Shown here: positions 26,121-34,001 of the stretch, piece by piece
Numbering within the stretch: the stretch's first letter is position 1
Layout: each line of letters starts with the position of its first letter
Source: a virus
Direction: 5' to 3' (one strand)
DNA: 54,400 nucleotides
Virus record (IMG/VR): IMGVR_UViG_3300025087_000086
Coordinates: 1 to 54,400 of that record
The notes under the pieces: generated by a model
The model's database searches: none
What the model saw: only the letters and a program-made list of their open reading frames with translations
Told to the model about the DNA's origin: nothing
Position numbers and translations under genes: made by a program

Positions 26121-28051
26121 AGCACATCGCAGCTCCCCCCTGCACAGGCATACTCTTGCATACCTGTAGTGGTATCCTCTGCTTCTACGAAGGCACTCCA
26201 ATCTATTGAAGGGAACCCCTCAGTGGCTTGTTTATACTGATCCTCAGTTATCTCTTCATACGGAGCATTCTCGTAGATACTTTGGCTCTCAGCTCTGGGA
26301 AAGAACGAGAGCCCTCCAATGGAATCCCAGTGATCCCATACCCATTGAGCTATAGCGAAGTACTCATCATCACTGTAGTAAATAGTCTGGCTAGGATTAC
26401 CATCGCACCAGTGATCTCTGTAGATCAGCCATAACTCAAGCTGTTCCATGGCGCTCATATCTCGGGTAGTTACACAGTTCTCTGGAGCAGCTACATAGAA
26501 GCTGAATATGTACTTGTCTCCAGAGACAACATAGGGGACTCCCTGGTCAACTAGAAAGCCAGTGAGAGAATCCTTGCTATCTTGAGTAACTCTTCGTATG
26601 TAGTACCTAGCATAGCGCGGGTGAATCCCAGAACTGCTATTGACAAGCTGAGATACAGTACCGCTCGGCTTAATGAGAGTAAGCTGCTTGCTTGGGTTAA
26701 TACCCAGTCTACTTGACCACTCTTTATTCGTGGCATTTGCTACCTCCTTGAGTAGTGCCAATGTATCTTCTAACTCATTGTCACCAATATTATACTTTGA
26801 TTTATTTATACCAAGAATTCCCCATCCGCTTCTCCCGCTCATCACTGGATGATCCATGATACCAGTTAGTGACACCCCTAGTAACCGCTCTTCTTCTGCA
26901 TTGTCTTTCCAAACCTTACGAAGATACCTGAAGTTAGTTAGAGTGGACTGAAGCGTTCCAAGTATCGTAGCTAGTCTGACCTTTTCCTTAAGAGTTTTCA
27001 GGGTGTCCTTTGGCCTTACAATTACCTCTGTGAGATTGCACAAGCCACCGTTATCTCTAAGAATACTCTCGCCACATGGGTTTAGCAAGTAATCTCCTTT
27101 ATACTCCCTCCCACAGCTTTCAGCCTTAGCTTTCAGAGCCTCCTTATTTACTATACCTCGTTCTCCTGACTTAGAAATGTAGAGGTTCCTCCACTCTTTT
27201 GAGAATGAGTCCAAGTCAGGCTTCTCAGTATAAGCTACTGAGTTATTAGCTAGTGTCCGGTAAGGGGCGATAGAGTACCAGTCACCATTTTTTGCTCGGC
27301 GCATACGGTCATCAGTCAAATTTGAGAAACTTATTGTAGCGCTCCTTCTTACCCCTCCAGCAATGATCGCATCAGCGATTTTGCAACAGATATCATGGAC
27401 TTCCAGTGAGTTCAGTTTTCGTTTACCCTCTTTCACTGCGGTTCTAAAAGTCCTAACGGTAAAAGACATGAGAGCATTGAGAGGCTCAGGGCCACTAGCG
27501 CGGCCACCAAAGGTACGAAGTCGAGAGCCAGCAGGGCGGATAGCATCGAGGTTCCACTTAGGAATATTCCCGGAATAAAGCATAGAGATAAGTTCCTTGT
27601 ACGCTGAGGCCCAGCCAATCTTGGAATCTCTAACTTTGATGACTGTCTCACTCTCATTCAGTTCCTCCGGTAGATCAGGAAGTTGGTTGATATACTGCCT
27701 CTCGACTGAGAATCCAACTCCACACCCGCAGCTAAGGAGGTACATGATCTCATCGAAGCACCTCGGGTGGTTGATTGCTATAGCTGCACAGTTGAACCCA
27801 GATACTTCATCACGCTCTAACGCTGGCCCAGCAGTCATTAGTGCTCTCATACTGGGGGCTATGGAAAGGCTCAATATCGCTTCTTCAATCTTGTAGCTTT
27901 CATTAAGCATACTCTCATCCCAGCCAAGAGTTTGCTTATGCCAAAACTTAATATACCTCTTAACTGTCTCTTCCCAAGTCTCCCTTCGCTTCTCAGCATC
28001 GAGATAACGGGCATACTTGGAAGTATGGATGTAGCGTTGAAGGTCATTCAT
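26117..28051 (-). CDS. nrdJ: Class II ribonucleotide reductase, B12-dependent, monomeric (RTPR-like)
   Basis: The 644-residue protein shows the glycyl-free, single-subunit pattern of adenosylcobalamin-dependent ribonucleoside triphosphate reductase. FNCAAIA (Cys88) and GGLCNLTEV (Cys338) are the redox pair, NPCGES has Asn324, thiyl Cys326 and Glu328, and the C-terminus has the shuttle pair CAGGSC (Cys636, Cys641). It is shorter than the roughly 740 residues of the Lactobacillus enzyme. It converts ribonucleotides to deoxyribonucleotides for phage DNA synthesis, with no need for oxygen. It lies between small ferredoxin genes. Confidence 0.9.
   Translation of the reverse strand: MNDLQRYIHTSKYARYLDAEKRRETWEETVKRYIKFWHKQTLGWDESMLNESYKIEEAILSLSIAPSMRALMTAGPALERDEVSGFNCAAIAINHPRCFDEIMYLLSCGCGVGFSVERQYINQLPDLPEELNESETVIKVRDSKIGWASAYKELISMLYSGNIPKWNLDAIRPAGSRLRTFGGRASGPEPLNALMSFTVRTFRTAVKEGKRKLNSLEVHDICCKIADAIIAGGVRRSATISFSNLTDDRMRRAKNGDWYSIAPYRTLANNSVAYTEKPDLDSFSKEWRNLYISKSGERGIVNKEALKAKAESCGREYKGDYLLNPCGESILRDNGGLCNLTEVIVRPKDTLKTLKEKVRLATILGTLQSTLTNFRYLRKVWKDNAEEERLLGVSLTGIMDHPVMSGRSGWGILGINKSKYNIGDNELEDTLALLKEVANATNKEWSSRLGINPSKQLTLIKPSGTVSQLVNSSSGIHPRYARYYIRRVTQDSKDSLTGFLVDQGVPYVVSGDKYIFSFYVAAPENCVTTRDMSAMEQLELWLIYRDHWCDGNPSQTIYYSDDEYFAIAQWVWDHWDSIGGLSFFPRAESQSIYENAPYEEITEDQYKQATEGFPSIDWSAFVEAEDTTTGMQEYACAGGSCDVL
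26515..26528. repeat. Palindrome, perfect
   Basis: Read as VSGD in the RNR gene; symmetric one base further out. Confidence 0.9.
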
Positions 28052-28229
28052 GCTTTTCTCCCTTATACCTAGGCACTCTAATCCCGGTCAGTGTATCAAT
28101 TGCTTTGTAGAGCTGAGCTACTACCTCTTCCACTTCGACTGGATTAAATATTCCAAGGTCAGCTCTATGCGTATGGTAATGCAACTTGATATCTTTGTAT
28201 CCACCTATATCTCTGATCTCAAATTTCAT
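28044..28229 (-). CDS. Small protein upstream of RNR
   Basis: I favour ATG 28229 (GGGAG site 6 bases upstream), though an in-frame ATG at 28250 overlaps the previous stop. The 61-residue product (MKFEIRDIGGYKDIKLHYH and on) is unknown. Its stop overlaps the RNR start, so it is coupled to it. Confidence 0.6.
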   Translation of the reverse strand: MKFEIRDIGGYKDIKLHYHTHRADLGIFNPVEVEEVVAQLYKAIDTLTGIRVPRYKGEKHE

Positions 28230-28246
28230 AGACGCTCCCTGGTTCC

Positions 28247-28399
28247 TCATGATATCTGAGGCTCCAGCTTACTAATCTCTTTCTTAAACTTCTTTACACA
28301 AGCAGAACAGATACAGAGACCAGGAGTTCGTTCAATCAAGAACTCTTTGTATCTCTCTACCTCTTGCTTAGACTTACCACAGAATGCACAATGCTCCAA
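28247..28399 (-). CDS. Small ClpX-type zinc finger protein
   Basis: A TTG start at 28399 follows AAGGAG. The 50-residue product, beginning MEHCAFCGKSKQEVERYKEF, has CAFCGKS and CSACVKK, the four-Cys pattern of the ClpX zinc-binding domain, here on its own. In ClpX that domain binds adaptors and substrates. A free copy could interfere with host ClpXP or act as an adaptor; this is inference. Confidence 0.7.
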   Translation of the reverse strand: MEHCAFCGKSKQEVERYKEFLIERTPGLCICSACVKKFKKEISKLEPQIS

Positions 28400-28403
28400 G
28401 GTA

Positions 28404-28577
28404 TTACTCCTTAATCTCAATAAGATACAGTGGGCAAGCAGTTACACAGTCTCCACACTCAGTACACTTATAAGTATTGATCTTGACTCCATTATGTAGT
28501 ACCGACTTATCTATAGCCATCTCTGGGCAAGCGGCTATGCACTCACCACATTCGTTACAACCGAGCTTTATATTCAA
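28404..28577 (-). CDS. Second 2[4Fe-4S] ferredoxin
   Basis: A TTG start at 28577 is preceded by GGAGG. The 57-residue product has two complete cluster motifs, CNECGECIAACP and CTECGDCVTACP. It differs from the ferredoxin at 25947-26120, so the two are not a recent duplication. Two such carriers flanking an RNR within 2.7 kb is unusual in a phage. Confidence 0.82.
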   Translation of the reverse strand: MNIKLGCNECGECIAACPEMAIDKSVLHNGVKINTYKCTECGDCVTACPLYLIEIKE

Positions 28578-28589
28578 GATGAACCTCCG

Positions 28590-28877
28590 TTACTCTAAAG
28601 TATTCTCTACGTCTCTCGCTACAGCCTCAGCTTTACTAAGTAACTGGCTGTAGTACCCACTGAGTTGCTTAGAATTGAACCTATGCTTAGGGATAGGCAC
28701 TCTAACTAACCTAAGGTCTGTCTCTAGAGACGCTACCTTGTTCCTCAGCTTCATATTATGTGGTGGAAATACCATAGCTCTCCGTGTCTTACGGTTGAGC
28801 TGCTCGTAGATTCCAGTGGCCCTCGGGGTTACTGAGACCAGCTCAAGCTTCCCAGTGCTTTGATTGAACTTAATCAT
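28590..28877 (-). CDS. Unknown basic helical protein
   Basis: The 95-residue product is basic with a short helix (YEQLNRKTRRAMVF) and a second helix at the C-terminus. A one-mismatch palindrome is read as ASLETD. No family was recognised. Confidence 0.6.
   Translation of the reverse strand: MIKFNQSTGKLELVSVTPRATGIYEQLNRKTRRAMVFPPHNMKLRNKVASLETDLRLVRVPIPKHRFNSKQLSGYYSQLLSKAEAVARDVENTLE
28719..28732. repeat. Palindrome, one mismatch
   Basis: TGTCTCTAGAGACG; read as SLET on the - strand. Confidence 0.7.
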
Positions 28878-29059
28878 AGTTCCCCCTTCTTAGCTTCATC
28901 AAGAAGGTACTCAATCTCCTCTGTACCACCAGCTACATCAATCAGATACCTAACTATGTCTGCTATGGTATGCTGCTCAGTAATGAGCCAGTCATCCGCA
29001 CCAGCTATGTACATCTTACCTTCTACAAGTTTAGTTACTGGTCTCTTTATTTCACTCAC
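28874..29059 (-). CDS. Unknown small acidic protein
   Basis: The 61-residue acidic product overlaps both neighbours by four bases. It has a helical C-terminus (GTEEIEYLLDEAKKGEL). No family was recognised. Confidence 0.58.
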   Translation of the reverse strand: MSEIKRPVTKLVEGKMYIAGADDWLITEQHTIADIVRYLIDVAGGTEEIEYLLDEAKKGEL

Positions 29060-29319
29060 TTTACTCTCCTCGCTTTCCTATGTTCTTTCATCTGCTGCTT
29101 AGCTATCTTAGCTGTCTCTGGGGACACATCTCCGTAATGAGTAGCATACCCATCCTTGGACCAGCCTGAGCCTTTAAGGTGAAACTCTGGGAGGCTAAGC
29201 TGTCTAACTAGTTTCTCTCCACACTCTTTGCAGTACTGGTCATTCCGTAGGTCAACTGGGATCCCCAGTCTGTCCTCTTTTTTCTGACACTTCAGACATA
29301 AATAAGTGTATGTTGGCAT
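29056..29319 (-). CDS. FmdB-type zinc ribbon protein
   Basis: The N-terminus MPTYTYLCLKC followed by CKECGEKL is the FmdB/CxxC small zinc ribbon pattern. The rest (FHLKGSGWSKDGY) also matches that family, known from bacteria and phages and regulatory in a few cases. A near palindrome is read as VSPET. Role in the phage is unknown. Confidence 0.78.
   Translation of the reverse strand: MPTYTYLCLKCQKKEDRLGIPVDLRNDQYCKECGEKLVRQLSLPEFHLKGSGWSKDGYATHYGDVSPETAKIAKQQMKEHRKARRVK
29113..29126. repeat. Palindrome, one mismatch
   Basis: TGTCTCTGGGGACA; read as SPET in the FmdB-type gene. Confidence 0.65.
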
Positions 29320-29324
29320 GATAC

Positions 29325-29873
29325 TTAGTCTCCCTTACTCAGAATCCTATAGAGTACTAAGTACCCAATCAAATCAAGTATCGTATCATCCCCTGGATAC
29401 TCAGTACCCTTAGCGACCCTGGACAGCTTATCATCTATGCGAACTCTCATCTGTTCCAACGGATCGGCTTTACTGAACACTCGGATCGGCTCAGCGGCTG
29501 AGTTACCGTAGCATTTGTTCTTGAGTAGAAGCATAGACTTGACTACATCACACTCCCTTGTAATCCTCTGTTCCATTGGAACCACTGGAGTCTGCCCAGT
29601 ATCCTTTAGGTACTCTACGATTTCTTCTTCACTCAAGTACTTCCCAATCTCCTCTTCTACATTAATAACTGGAACTGGGCAAGAGAACATGGGTGCTACA
29701 TACCTTAACCCTAGCTCTTTGTCTGACTTCCTCCTGCCTTCCAGCGTTTGACACTGACACCCTTCGTCCTGAGTATCTTGGGTATCAGGGGCGTCTTGGG
29801 TATCAAGGATATCCATACCGTTCTTATTATTCCAGTCATATACTTTATGAAGCCTAAGTTCCAAGCTACCCAT
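29325..29873 (-). CDS. MazG-like/DUF1599-type protein (nucleotide modification associated)
   Basis: The C-terminal half (LLLKNKCYGNSAAEPIRVFS, then RIDDKLSRV and ILDLIGYLVLY) matches the all-alpha DUF1599 domain, often found near nucleotide biosynthesis or modification genes and related to MazG-like pyrophosphatases. The N-terminus has an Asp/Thr/Gln repeat (DTQDAPDTQDTQD). It probably works on nucleotides. Confidence 0.7.
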   Translation of the reverse strand: MGSLELRLHKVYDWNNKNGMDILDTQDAPDTQDTQDEGCQCQTLEGRRKSDKELGLRYVAPMFSCPVPVINVEEEIGKYLSEEEIVEYLKDTGQTPVVPMEQRITRECDVVKSMLLLKNKCYGNSAAEPIRVFSKADPLEQMRVRIDDKLSRVAKGTEYPGDDTILDLIGYLVLYRILSKGD

Positions 29874-29887
29874 AGGTCACTCCTCCC

Positions 29888-30106
29888 TTAATTTCCAGGA
29901 AAACATAAATACTTCTTTTCTTTTTTCTTGTTCTCTTCTGACATAGTGTTATGACTTCTCATTACATAGCTACCATTGTTAACAGCGGATACCATTTCAA
30001 TATCTTCTCCCTTTAATTCCTCGTAATCACTATAGAGTTTATATACGATCTCAAGGTCATCTGGAAAAAGCTCCAAGAATTCTCTTAACTCTTTTACTGT
30101 CATCAT
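29888..30106 (-). CDS. Unknown small protein
   Basis: The 72-residue product starts TVKELREFLELFPDDLEIVY, a pattern seen in many small phage proteins of unknown function. A good GGAG site precedes it. No catalytic residues are visible. Confidence 0.6.
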   Translation of the reverse strand: MMTVKELREFLELFPDDLEIVYKLYSDYEELKGEDIEMVSAVNNGSYVMRSHNTMSEENKKKEKKYLCFPGN

Positions 30107-30109
30107 AGG

Positions 30110-30364
30110 CTACTCCTCCAAGTATGTAGTTTTATCTCCAACCTCATCAAAACAGCTACTATCGAGTAGAAACTGGGACCAATAGGGATGATCCACATCT
30201 ACATCTTTTACTGGGCCTACCTCTGTTTCAATCCAGTAGTCTCCAACTTCAGTGACAGTCATTACATCGGGCCTAATTGGACAATTCTTATCTACTCCGT
30301 TGGCTTGGTAAATACCAAAGGAATTAATAACTACCACCATTCCTACTCTTGGATTCTTTAACAT
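30110..30364 (-). CDS. Unknown small protein
   Basis: The 84-residue product has a beta-rich pattern (VGMVVVINSFGIYQANG, DYWIETEVGPVKDVD), similar to phage small proteins with an SH3-like fold. That fold is a guess. It lies in a tight run of small genes. Confidence 0.58.
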   Translation of the reverse strand: MLKNPRVGMVVVINSFGIYQANGVDKNCPIRPDVMTVTEVGDYWIETEVGPVKDVDVDHPYWSQFLLDSSCFDEVGDKTTYLEE

Positions 30365-30367
30365 AGG

Positions 30368-30550
30368 TCACTCCTCCAAATGTAAATCTTCTTTAAGCAT
30401 TTCTGAAATTTGCTCGTACCTCTCTTCGACCCAAACCTCTAGCCCATCCTCCAAATCGGACACAGTAACCTCGATCCGTTCCTCTAGTTCACACAGGGAA
30501 TAGTTCTCCTTGAGCAGTTCAATCATCTTTTTGATAGTGAGTTTCTTCAT
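30368..30550 (-). CDS. Unknown small acidic helical protein
   Basis: The 60-residue protein is acidic and helical (LKENYSLCELEERIEV). It is spaced closely to its neighbours and has an upstream GGGCACT leader without a strong ribosome site. Function unknown. Confidence 0.55.
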   Translation of the reverse strand: MKKLTIKKMIELLKENYSLCELEERIEVTVSDLEDGLEVWVEERYEQISEMLKEDLHLEE

Positions 30551-30565
30551 AGTGCCCTTTGGCCT

Positions 30566-31294
30566 CTACCGTAGCAAAGATTCAAACGAGATAGCCACTG
30601 GCATCCCGGATACTATAACCACTGCTCCCCTAATGGGTCGGATTACTGAGCCCTTGTTATAAGCGTATGGTGGTCCCTTGTCCGAGATGAGACATCCGGT
30701 GTCCACTGCATAGATGAGCTTAGTTGGTGAATGTATCCCCTGTATCCCGAACTTCGAGTGAGCATGGGCCAATACCGTAGTCATTCCCATAGTCTTTGCT
30801 ACGTTATATGTGGAACCAGATGCAGTATGCCTGAAGTAGAGCTTCTCTCTAGTAGAGTTCACTGTGATGCTAAGATCAGTACTCCATCTCCAGGTGCTAG
30901 GGGCTCTGATAAGCTGGTTGTAGGGTACAATCATCTCCTTTGGTATCCCAGCCATAGTTCCACTCTTGTAGAGCCTATCATCGTGGTTAGAGGCAATGAT
31001 GTCCATACGGGGGAACAGCTCAGCTAACTCTTCACAGCAGTCCACAGCCCTACTTATCTCAGAAGAAGGGGATTCATGGTTAGGAGCCTTGGGATATGCA
31101 GAGAACGCATACTGATCCAACAAGTCTCCAGCATGAATCACTCGGTCTGGTTCGTACTCCTCTTTGATCTTTCGTAGGAATCTAAATGTATCCCTATGCT
31201 GATATGGGAAATGTGTATCAGCGAATGCCAATACAATTTCATTGTCATATCGTTTAGTTAGTCTCTGGTTCAGATTCATTGGGTTCCTATTCAT
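30566..31294 (-). CDS. Calcineurin-like metallophosphoesterase
   Basis: The motifs of the family appear in order: ADTHFP (Asp26, His28), HAGDLLD, ASNHDD, FRHTAS and LAHAHSKFG. The 242-residue enzyme could remove phosphates from nucleic acid ends or nucleotides; the substrate is not clear from sequence. I start at ATG 31294; a GTG two codons earlier is possible. Confidence 0.85.
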   Translation of the reverse strand: MNRNPMNLNQRLTKRYDNEIVLAFADTHFPYQHRDTFRFLRKIKEEYEPDRVIHAGDLLDQYAFSAYPKAPNHESPSSEISRAVDCCEELAELFPRMDIIASNHDDRLYKSGTMAGIPKEMIVPYNQLIRAPSTWRWSTDLSITVNSTREKLYFRHTASGSTYNVAKTMGMTTVLAHAHSKFGIQGIHSPTKLIYAVDTGCLISDKGPPYAYNKGSVIRPIRGAVVIVSGMPVAISFESLLR

Positions 31295-31550
31295 TATCAC
31301 TTATCTCTTTCTCAAGTTCTTTCTTTTGCTTCTCAAGCTTCTTGACTTCAGCCTTGAGTGTTGCTCTATCTTCACTCATCCTCTGAACCTGCTTCTTGTC
31401 ACCCAATGCAGACTCCATCCTATTACACATACCTTGAAGCTCTTCGATGAGACCCACAAGAGAGCAGTAGTTCCTTGTCTCGTTGCACTTCCTCATCTCT
31501 TCCAATACATCACATGCTGTTCTGTTAGCCCAGTACTCGTAGAAACTCAT
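31287..31550 (-). CDS. Coiled-coil protein of unknown function
   Basis: The 87-residue product has a C-terminal coiled coil from about residue 58 (RATLKAEVKKLEKQKKELEK). The N-terminal part has several Cys residues. The stop overlaps the phosphoesterase start. Confidence 0.6.
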   Translation of the reverse strand: MSFYEYWANRTACDVLEEMRKCNETRNYCSLVGLIEELQGMCNRMESALGDKKQVQRMSEDRATLKAEVKKLEKQKKELEKEISDNE

Positions 31551-31771
31551 CCTTGGCCTCCCATTAGTTTATTCAGTAAATTTGCTAAGCTCCCACCGTC
31601 TCTCTGAAATGGACAACTGTCTCCAGAGACAAACAGAGTGCATTCAGAATTGAAGTAATGTTGACAGTCCTCAGCACCCTTACTGCCCTTATGTTCACAG
31701 TTGTATAGGTACTGTCGCTTGTGCGTTCTCTTGGCACAATCTTCAGGTTTCATGGCGTGATACTCAGTCAT
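31547..31771 (-). CDS. Cys-rich small protein
   Basis: I start at ATG 31771, which overlaps the previous stop; the frame extends further upstream. The product has five Cys residues after the start (DCAKRTHKRQYLYNC, DCQHYFNSEC, CPF), probably binding zinc. The palindrome at 31618 is read as FVSGDS. Function unknown. Confidence 0.6.
   Translation of the reverse strand: MTEYHAMKPEDCAKRTHKRQYLYNCEHKGSKGAEDCQHYFNSECTLFVSGDSCPFQRDGGSLANLLNKLMGGQG
31618..31631. repeat. Palindrome, perfect
   Basis: Read as VSGD in a Cys-rich small gene. Confidence 0.9.
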
Positions 31772-31955
31772 CCTCTTTAACCACAAGATAACAATCTTTA
31801 TGAATAACTATCTCAACCATGCTGGTGGGAAAATGAAGCGGACAAAAACCTTCACGCTTAACATCAGGTTTCCCATTTTGTCCTTTGTCCCAAATTTCTA
31901 CAGTTACCTTAAAATCACTTGTGTCTGCATTTTCAATTCTAATTACCTTTGACAT
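31764..31955 (-). CDS. Unknown small protein in AT-rich patch
   Basis: The 63-residue product is beta-rich with a Cys-Pro-Leu-His segment (GFCPLHFPTS). Its codons are richer in A/T than those of most neighbours. It starts a patch of three or four such genes extending to 33035. Confidence 0.58.
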   Translation of the reverse strand: MSKVIRIENADTSDFKVTVEIWDKGQNGKPDVKREGFCPLHFPTSMVEIVIHKDCYLVVKEDD

Positions 31956-31970
31956 GATCTATTCCTTTAA

Positions 31971-32174
31971 TTAATAATTAATCTGTGGTATATCTTTCCA
32001 TAAAGATATATTTTTATCATCATTGACAGTACCGCCATTTGACAATGCCAGCTTACCGTCGTTAAATTGAATTAATACTGGATAATCATAATCATTAGGT
32101 GGCAAAATATCATGTCTACTAACCCATTTGATTTGTGTTAGGTTAGATAACTGTCTTGCAAGTTCAATACTCAT
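31971..32174 (-). CDS. Unknown small protein, DUF551-like fragment possible
   Basis: The 67-residue product contains WVSRHDILPPNDYDYPVLIQ and ends WKDIPQ, reminiscent of short phage and bacterial domains that begin W.p.. and end in ..W...P. It overlaps its upstream neighbour's stop. AT-rich codons suggest recent acquisition. Confidence 0.58.
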   Translation of the reverse strand: MSIELARQLSNLTQIKWVSRHDILPPNDYDYPVLIQFNDGKLALSNGGTVNDDKNISLWKDIPQINY

Positions 32175-32866
32175 TCTATCTCCCTTGATAACGGTCTATT
32201 AAAACGTATTCGTAAAACCCTCCCATCTGTCAGAAGAACACTCCCCATCATTTTTCCGTGTCCACAACAAGAAGCATCGGTCGGGATGTTCGCGGCGTTG
32301 AGAGCAGCTACAATATCAGCGATACAAATATCGACCCCCTCAACTCTTCCGTTTAATGGCATTGGTATTTGACACTTGTATTCACCGACTGGGGTACATT
32401 TACTTGGCTTCAGTCCTGTTGTGTAGTGAGCCTCTTCCGTTCCAGTTATATTGCACCAGTCAGCATCGGCACATTGCTCAGCCATAGAGTCTTCACAATC
32501 CCCTATGCCATCACACAAATTTCCTCTTTTACCCCTTTTAAGTCTTTTATCCATATCATTAATAGCCTCTGGCAAGCTTTCAGAGAATGCATCAGTATTG
32601 TCAAAAGTACCTGTATCTGTATTCATCCCCGTTCTCATCCCCTCCTTGGCGGTTAATGCCTCTGTCCCATGAAACCATATTGGAACATTATCATAGCCTA
32701 ATATTTTCAATCTTCTATTGATACAAGAAATGCAAAGAATCCCACAATCATCATCATCATTTTTTGTTGGTTTAATTTTATTCCAAATATCATCAGTAAC
32801 AATCCCCTCTATCCATGAATCACTTCCGTAAACCATTCCGCAATCGTTACAATGTGTATGACACAT
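32171..32866 (-). CDS. Cys-rich protein of unknown function
   Basis: The 231-residue product has two Cys pairs at the N-terminus (CHTHCNDCG, CGILCISC) that likely bind zinc, a Cys-rich middle, and a C-terminal domain with DASCCGHGKMMGSVLL. The latter is a motif seen in small phage proteins. Base composition differs from neighbours. Function unknown. Confidence 0.62.
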   Translation of the reverse strand: MCHTHCNDCGMVYGSDSWIEGIVTDDIWNKIKPTKNDDDDCGILCISCINRRLKILGYDNVPIWFHGTEALTAKEGMRTGMNTDTGTFDNTDAFSESLPEAINDMDKRLKRGKRGNLCDGIGDCEDSMAEQCADADWCNITGTEEAHYTTGLKPSKCTPVGEYKCQIPMPLNGRVEGVDICIADIVAALNAANIPTDASCCGHGKMMGSVLLTDGRVLRIRFNRPLSREIE

Positions 32867-32867
32867 T

Positions 32868-33035
32868 TCAATTCACCTGGTTGTGGATAATTATTAATTT
32901 TCCATCTGAACGATACTCTTTTGCTTCTGGTACACACTTGCAAAATTCATCAAGCATATGCGGAGCCAATGGTTTCCCGTCAGTATTTACTGGAACAACA
33001 TGGACCATTCCTTTTATTTCAAACCATCGCCACAT
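32868..33035 (-). CDS. Unknown small protein overlapping its upstream neighbour
   Basis: The frame from ATG 33035 gives 55 residues (MWRWFEIKGMVHVVPVNTDG and on) and overlaps the upstream gene by 22 bases. A later ATG at 33008 would remove the overlap but puts the AAGGA site too close. I favour the longer form. Function unknown. Confidence 0.5.
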   Translation of the reverse strand: MWRWFEIKGMVHVVPVNTDGKPLAPHMLDEFCKCVPEAKEYRSDGKLIIIHNQVN

Positions 33036-33454
33036 ATCTCTACATTCCCAGGAAGTTCTTTGAAGTACCTCTCACACCGCTCAAGGAACCTAGGGAGTTC
33101 TTTGTGAAGCGAATACGGAACGTCTTCGGTATAATAGAACCTCCCCTTGATTGCCCTTCGTACTGCTATCTCTGATGCTTGGTCTTTGTTGAACCTGTTC
33201 CCTGCGAACAGTTCTCCAATGAAGTTATAAGCTGACCAGCCAAGTCGTACCGTGTCGTCTTCATCCCGATATGCAAAGAGACACCCAACTGGCCTGGTCT
33301 TATCTTTGTTACCGTACTTGTCTCGTTTGTAGACGTACTCAGCTAGAGGCTTGTAGTGACCCTTATACTCGTATTCATACGAAGCCTCATACCCATAGTC
33401 TAACCCACTCAGGTCTCCTTCTACCTCTGCAATTACAGTCTCTTTTTCTTTCAT
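33014..33454 (-). CDS. Unknown phage protein
   Basis: The 146-residue product is Tyr/Glu/Lys-rich (YGYEASYEYEYKGHYKPL) with a later helix (QASEIAVRRAIKG). It has the same GGAGGAAATCAAATG leader as the gene to its right. No family was recognised. Confidence 0.62.
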   Translation of the reverse strand: MKEKETVIAEVEGDLSGLDYGYEASYEYEYKGHYKPLAEYVYKRDKYGNKDKTRPVGCLFAYRDEDDTVRLGWSAYNFIGELFAGNRFNKDQASEIAVRRAIKGRFYYTEDVPYSLHKELPRFLERCERYFKELPGNVEICGDGLK

Positions 33455-33465
33455 TTGATTTCCTC

Positions 33466-33783
33466 CTAAAGAAGCTCTTCTTCTTCAATAATTTTATAAA
33501 ACTTTATACCTTCTAGCTGAGAATACCCAGGCTCCGGTACGGGTATGAAGTCAAGTAGAATATCAAGCTCCTCTCCAGTTAACAAAGGAGGCCCATAGTA
33601 CTGTCTAAGTTCTGAATCATCATACTCTTCTATCCCAGGATTCTTTGGATTTCTAAAGAGTGGTTTGATTTTATCTATAATACCTTTTAACTCATCAAGC
33701 TTTTCTTTTGACACATTATACACTTCTGTTACATAATCTGCATCATTAGTATCTACTATTACTTCTACTTTGTATTCCTTCAT
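33466..33783 (-). CDS. Unknown acidic protein
   Basis: The 105-residue acidic protein begins KEYKVEVIVDTNDADYV, typical of small phage proteins with a ferredoxin-like fold. No functional residues were recognised. It is the last protein gene before the tRNA cluster. Confidence 0.6.
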   Translation of the reverse strand: MKEYKVEVIVDTNDADYVTEVYNVSKEKLDELKGIIDKIKPLFRNPKNPGIEEYDDSELRQYYGPPLLTGEELDILLDFIPVPEPGYSQLEGIKFYKIIEEEELL

Positions 33784-33820
33784 TTGATTTCCTCCGGTTA
33801 CTTTGATTTACTTTGGTCAC

Positions 33821-33896
33821 TGGTGTTCCCAGGTGGAGTCGAACCAACCATCAATCTGTTATAAGCAGATCGCTCTAGCCGTTGAGCTATGGGAAC
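33821..33896 (-). tRNA. tRNA-Ile (anticodon UAU)
   Basis: GTTCCCA pairs with TGGGAAC as acceptor; D, anticodon and T arms fold fully and CCA is encoded. The loop CTTATAA gives anticodon UAU, reading the rare AUA codon, which the phage genes use often. Confidence 0.92.
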
Positions 33897-33917
33897 ATTT
33901 GGATTGCTTAATGCAAC

Positions 33918-33993
33918 TGGAGCCACAGGGAAGACTCGAACTCCCATGTTCCCGCTTACAAGGCGGGAGCTTTGCCAATTAAGCTACTGTGGC
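33918..33993 (-). tRNA. tRNA-Thr (anticodon UGU)
   Basis: Acceptor GCCACAG/CTGTGGC, anticodon stem CCCGC/GCGGG with loop CTTGTAA, T arm and encoded CCA are all present. It reads ACA and related Thr codons. Confidence 0.92.
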
Positions 33994-34001
33994 TAATACT
34001 A

